A DNA stretch of 16,085 nt from contig JAIDLO010000166.1 in assembly GCA_029050995.1 (NCBI GenBank), forward strand, positions 1 to 16,085, read 5' to 3'. Below are positions 14,010-16,085 of this stretch, piece after piece. Below the pieces are notes generated by a model, which did no database searches, had not been told where the DNA came from, and was given only the letters and a program-made list of their open reading frames with translations. Each line of letters starts with the position of its first letter. Position 1 is the first letter of the stretch. A program made the translations under genes and the position numbers. The DNA is from Eubacterium sp. Lineage in GTDB: Bacteria; Bacillota; Clostridia; Oscillospirales; Acutalibacteraceae.

Positions 14010-14651
14010 ATGGATAATGTTATCAGAATTACATCTCCAAGAGATGACAGAGTTTTTATCAGAGTTACACACGGCCACTATGTAACGGCGAATACACATA
14101 TTAATTATTATGTTGGCACTTCGGATATAAAGCATAATCATGATGTTTCAACAGATACAGCAATGCTTATGGCTGAATACTATAATACAAGAGGTATAGA
14201 GGTTGATACTGTTCTCTGCCTTTATGAAACGCAGGCACTCGGCGCTTATCTTGCGCATGAGCTTTCAAGGCCGTCTATGATGTCTCCGAATCCGAAATCA
14301 AATGTTTTTGTGATTGGTCCTGAATATGATGCACAGGGAAATATGATTTTCCGCGATAATCTGATCAGAATGATTAAGGATAAAAGAGTTGTTATTCTTA
14401 TTTCCTGTATTACAAGCGGTAAAACGGTGGATCGTGCTATTGAAAGTATCGGCTATTACGGCGGTAAGGTTGTTGGCATTACAGCAGCTTTCAGTGCTGT
14501 AAACAATATAGACGGCATTGAGGTAAACACAATTTTTACGGCTGATGATTTGCCGGGATATGAAATTTATGATGCGCATAATTGCCCGCTCTGCCAGCAG
14601 GGAAGGCATGTTGATGCAATCGCAAACGGCTATGGCTATTCAAGGCTTTAA
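14010..14651 (+). CDS. Phosphoribosyltransferase-fold protein, orotate PRTase-like
   Basis: Soluble protein of about 213 aa with the layout of a type I phosphoribosyltransferase related to orotate PRTase: hood and substrate region at the N-terminus (HYVTANTHINYYV, compare S-K-H-S-x-x-Y-x in PyrE), a LCLYETQALGAYLAHEL helix, and the PRPP-loop position RVVILISCITSGKTVDRAIE (126-145). The two acidic residues normally present there (VDDVxTTG) are replaced by S132-C133, so activity is uncertain. Near the C-terminus is CPLC (C192, C195), a possible metal site. The ATG at 14010 follows AAAAGGCGG by 6 nt; the upstream ATG at 13986 lacks such a site. It is a single-gene unit with its own promoter and terminator. 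A true PyrE, a regulatory homologue or another PRTase are all possible. Confidence 0.72.
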   Translation: MDNVIRITSPRDDRVFIRVTHGHYVTANTHINYYVGTSDIKHNHDVSTDTAMLMAEYYNTRGIEVDTVLCLYETQALGAYLAHELSRPSMMSPNPKSNVFVIGPEYDAQGNMIFRDNLIRMIKDKRVVILISCITSGKTVDRAIESIGYYGGKVVGITAAFSAVNNIDGIEVNTIFTADDLPGYEIYDAHNCPLCQQGRHVDAIANGYGYSRL

Positions 14652-14676
14652 GCCAAGTTAATTTGAAGGGGTTAAG

Positions 14677-14714
14677 CCTGTCTGATAACTTTTTGCTATC
14701 AGGCAGGTTTTTTT
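14677..14714 (+). terminator. Intrinsic terminator after the phosphoribosyltransferase-like gene
   Basis: CCTGTCTGATA (14677-14687) pairs with TATCAGGCAGG (14697-14707), 11 bp with one G-U, loop of 9 nt, then seven T residues. Confidence 0.93.
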
Positions 14715-14718
14715 ATGC

Positions 14719-14747
14719 TTGACATTTTCATTCCAATAGAATATAAT
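14719..14747 (+). promoter_or_regulatory. Fully consensus sigma-A promoter of leuA
   Basis: TTGACA (14719-14724), 17-bp spacer, TATAAT (14742-14747): a perfect match in both boxes and spacing. Start of transcription is expected near A14754. Such a strong promoter makes sense when control is exerted downstream by the T-box. Confidence 0.92.
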
Positions 14748-14780
14748 GATTTTACTAATTAAATAGTACCCATAAAAAAC

Positions 14781-15030
14781 TGTGAAGCAGAAAAAGATTA
14801 TAATTTTCAGTTGCAGAGAGTCGGCGGTTGGTGAAAGCCGATACGGAATTTATAATGCATAGCTCTCTGTGGAGTTGCTGTTCTGAAAAGCTTTTGCAAT
14901 AGGAGCAGACGCATAACTGCGTTAAAGGTTAAGGCATTGTATGATGCTAAAGGGCAGGCTTCCTGCTGAAATAGGGTGGTACCGTGTAGAATTCTACACC
15001 CCTATACTACATAGGGGTGTTTCTTTTTTA
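14781..15030 (+). promoter_or_regulatory. T-box leader, probably tRNA-Leu responsive, upstream of leuA
   Basis: This RNA turns on leuA when uncharged tRNA binds. Stem I has the helix 14797-14808 with 14845-14856 (12 positions, one mismatch), the AGAGAG element and apical stem TCGGC/GCCGA enclosing GGTTGGTGAAA (14821-14842). A small stem III ACGCA/TGCGT lies at 14909-14922. The T-box itself, AGGGTGGTACCGTG (14973-14986), carries TGGT to pair with ACCA of the tRNA end, fitting discriminator A of tRNA-Leu. A terminator, ACACCCCTAT/ATAGGGGTGT (14996-15020) and TTCTTTTTT, follows. The best specifier candidate is CTC (14863-14865), a leucine codon beside the proposed CAGA/TCTG lower helix, but the exact specifier is not certain. 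Confidence 0.92.
14996..15029 (+). terminator. Regulated terminator of the leuA T-box
   Basis: A 10-bp perfect stem with loop ACTAC and a T-rich run. Its left arm overlaps the right half of the 16-nt palindrome GTGTAGAATTCTACAC (14984-14999), whose left half overlaps the end of the T-box sequence. Confidence 0.92.
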
Positions 15031-15057
15031 CCCCTTAATCGAAAGGAGAAATTCATT

Positions 15058-16065
15058 ATGTTAGACGGCTACAAAAAATACATTCCGTTTAAACCAATCA
15101 ACATTCCGGACAGAACTTGGCCGGATAAGCAAATCACAAAAGCGCCAATCTGGTGTTCGGTAGATATGAGAGACGGTAACCAGGCTCTTGTAGACCCGAT
15201 GAATCTTCAGGAAAAGCTTGAGCTTTTCAATACGCTTGTTGAAATCGGTGTTAAGGAAATTGAGGTCGGCTTCCCGTCTGCTTCTGAAACAGAATATGAG
15301 ATTTTAAGAACGCTTATTGACGGCGGCTATATCCCTGATGATGTAACCATTCAGGTGCTTGTTCAGGCTCGTGAGCATCTTATAAAGAAAACCTTTGAGG
15401 CAATCAAGGGCGCTAAAAATGTTATTGTTCATTTCTATAATTCAACCTCAACACTTCAGCGTAAGGTTGTTTTCAGAACAGATATGCAGGGCGTTATTGA
15501 TATCGCCGTTAAGGGTGCAAAGCTTATCAAGGAGCTTACGGATAAGGAGCTTGCCGAAAATCCGGATATGAATATTCGCTATGAGTATTCCCCTGAATCC
15601 TTTACAGGAACAGAGATTGATAATGCAGTTAAAATTTGCGAAGAGGTTATGGCTGTTATGCAGCCAACCCCTGAAAATCCGATTATCCTGAATCTTCCGT
15701 CAACGGTTGAGGGCTCTTCTCCGAATGGCTATGCAGATCAGATTGAATATTTCTGCCGTCATCTTAAAAACAGAGAAAGTGCAATCATCTCTCTTCATCC
15801 GCATAACGACAGAGGCGAGGGTGTTGCTGCAACCGATCTTGCGCTTCTTGCAGGTGCAGACAGAGTTGAGGGTACGCTTTTCGGAAACGGCGAAAGAACA
15901 GGTAATGTTGATATTATTACGGTTGCTCTTAATATGTGGACACAGGGCGTTGATCCTGAGCTTGATTTCCACGATATCAATAAAATCAGAGAAGTTTATG
16001 AGCGCACAACCAAAATGAAGGTTGATCCTCGTCATCCATATGAAGACTCTCTCATAAACCAATAA
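15058..16065 (+). CDS. leuA: 2-isopropylmalate synthase, C-terminally incomplete
   Basis: Catalyses the first committed step of leucine synthesis, condensing acetyl-CoA with 2-oxoisovalerate. It is the long (type 2) LeuA form: N-terminal KYIPFKPINIPDRTWPDKQITKAPIWCSVDMRDGNQALVDPM, then EVGFPSASETEYE, HFYNSTSTLQRKVVF, YEYSPESFTGTE, and metal-ligand region SLHPHNDRGEGVAATDLALLAGADRVEGTLFGNGERTGNVD of the DRE-TIM metallolyase barrel. AAGGAG (15043-15048) fits the ATG at 15058. The reading frame ends at 335 aa, whereas this family is normally about 550 aa with a regulatory LeuA dimer domain. Similarity is good up to about RHPY (base 16040) and then breaks, so the barrel tail and the leucine-feedback domain are missing. 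A contig-end artefact is more likely than a true short protein. Confidence 0.9.
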   Translation: MLDGYKKYIPFKPINIPDRTWPDKQITKAPIWCSVDMRDGNQALVDPMNLQEKLELFNTLVEIGVKEIEVGFPSASETEYEILRTLIDGGYIPDDVTIQVLVQAREHLIKKTFEAIKGAKNVIVHFYNSTSTLQRKVVFRTDMQGVIDIAVKGAKLIKELTDKELAENPDMNIRYEYSPESFTGTEIDNAVKICEEVMAVMQPTPENPIILNLPSTVEGSSPNGYADQIEYFCRHLKNRESAIISLHPHNDRGEGVAATDLALLAGADRVEGTLFGNGERTGNVDIITVALNMWTQGVDPELDFHDINKIREVYERTTKMKVDPRHPYEDSLINQ

Positions 16066-16085
16066 CCTCGACAACGCGACCTCAA

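Noticed and set aside
14878..14880. CTG as T-box specifier codon
   Set aside because: It is a leucine codon just before TTCTG, which can pair with CAGAA, but the A/T-rich middle helix of stem I would then leave an over-long internal loop; CTC at 14863 fits the geometry better, though this is not settled.
14941..15057. N-terminal extension of leuA from an upstream ATG
   Set aside because: It would translate the T-box and terminator; the ATG at 15058 has a good ribosome site and matches the family start.

Overview
The window looks like a piece of the chromosome of a low-to-moderate GC Gram-positive bacterium of the class Clostridia. An anaerobic gut lineage of the Ruminococcaceae/Oscillospirales kind is my best guess. 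The inference rests on strong AGGAGG-type ribosome sites, a T-box leader, a transketolase split into two genes, a DUF1846 protein, a bacitracin-type ABC cassette with its own two-component system, and compact GC-rich palindromic repeats in AT-rich spacers. No rRNA, tRNA, phage, IS or CRISPR was seen. All genes I call are on the plus strand.

Layout. (1) 45-3486: response regulator, ABC ATPase, ABC permease and histidine kinase, a likely envelope-stress or antimicrobial-peptide resistance module. Three 12-bp-phased repeats lie just before the ATPase gene and are the probable regulator binding site. (2) 3487-3709: an inverted pair of palindromic repeats, then a promoter and a compact attenuator-like leader for a DUF1846 protein (3710-5179). 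(3) 5180-5319: a tandem palindromic repeat block in front of pyrG (CTP synthase, 5320-6936). (4) 7006-8463: a sugar/cation symporter of the GPH (MelB-like) family. A promoter follows, then the two-subunit transketolase (8586-10373), which ends at a strong terminator. (5) 10428-11926: two overlapping HAD phosphatase genes, then a large secreted protein (11953-13794) with a signal peptide, an acidic DPEDTT-repeat stalk and five Fn3-like modules, closed by a terminator. (6) 14010-14651: an orotate-phosphoribosyltransferase-like protein with a non-canonical PRPP loop and a CxxC motif, with its own promoter and terminator. (7) 14719-15030: a consensus promoter and a T-box leader that should read tRNA-Leu, controlling leuA (15058-16065). 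The leuA frame stops after about 335 codons, and the last ~45 bases do not look like leuA.

The genes are mostly ordinary core metabolism: pyrimidine nucleotide synthesis, non-oxidative pentose phosphate, leucine biosynthesis and HAD phosphatases. The less ordinary signals are regulatory or structural: the phased operator, the DUF1846 leader, two families of palindromic intergenic repeats, the unusual phosphoribosyltransferase loop, the repeat-built surface protein and the broken end of leuA. I did not find convincing evidence of a wholly new multi-gene system.
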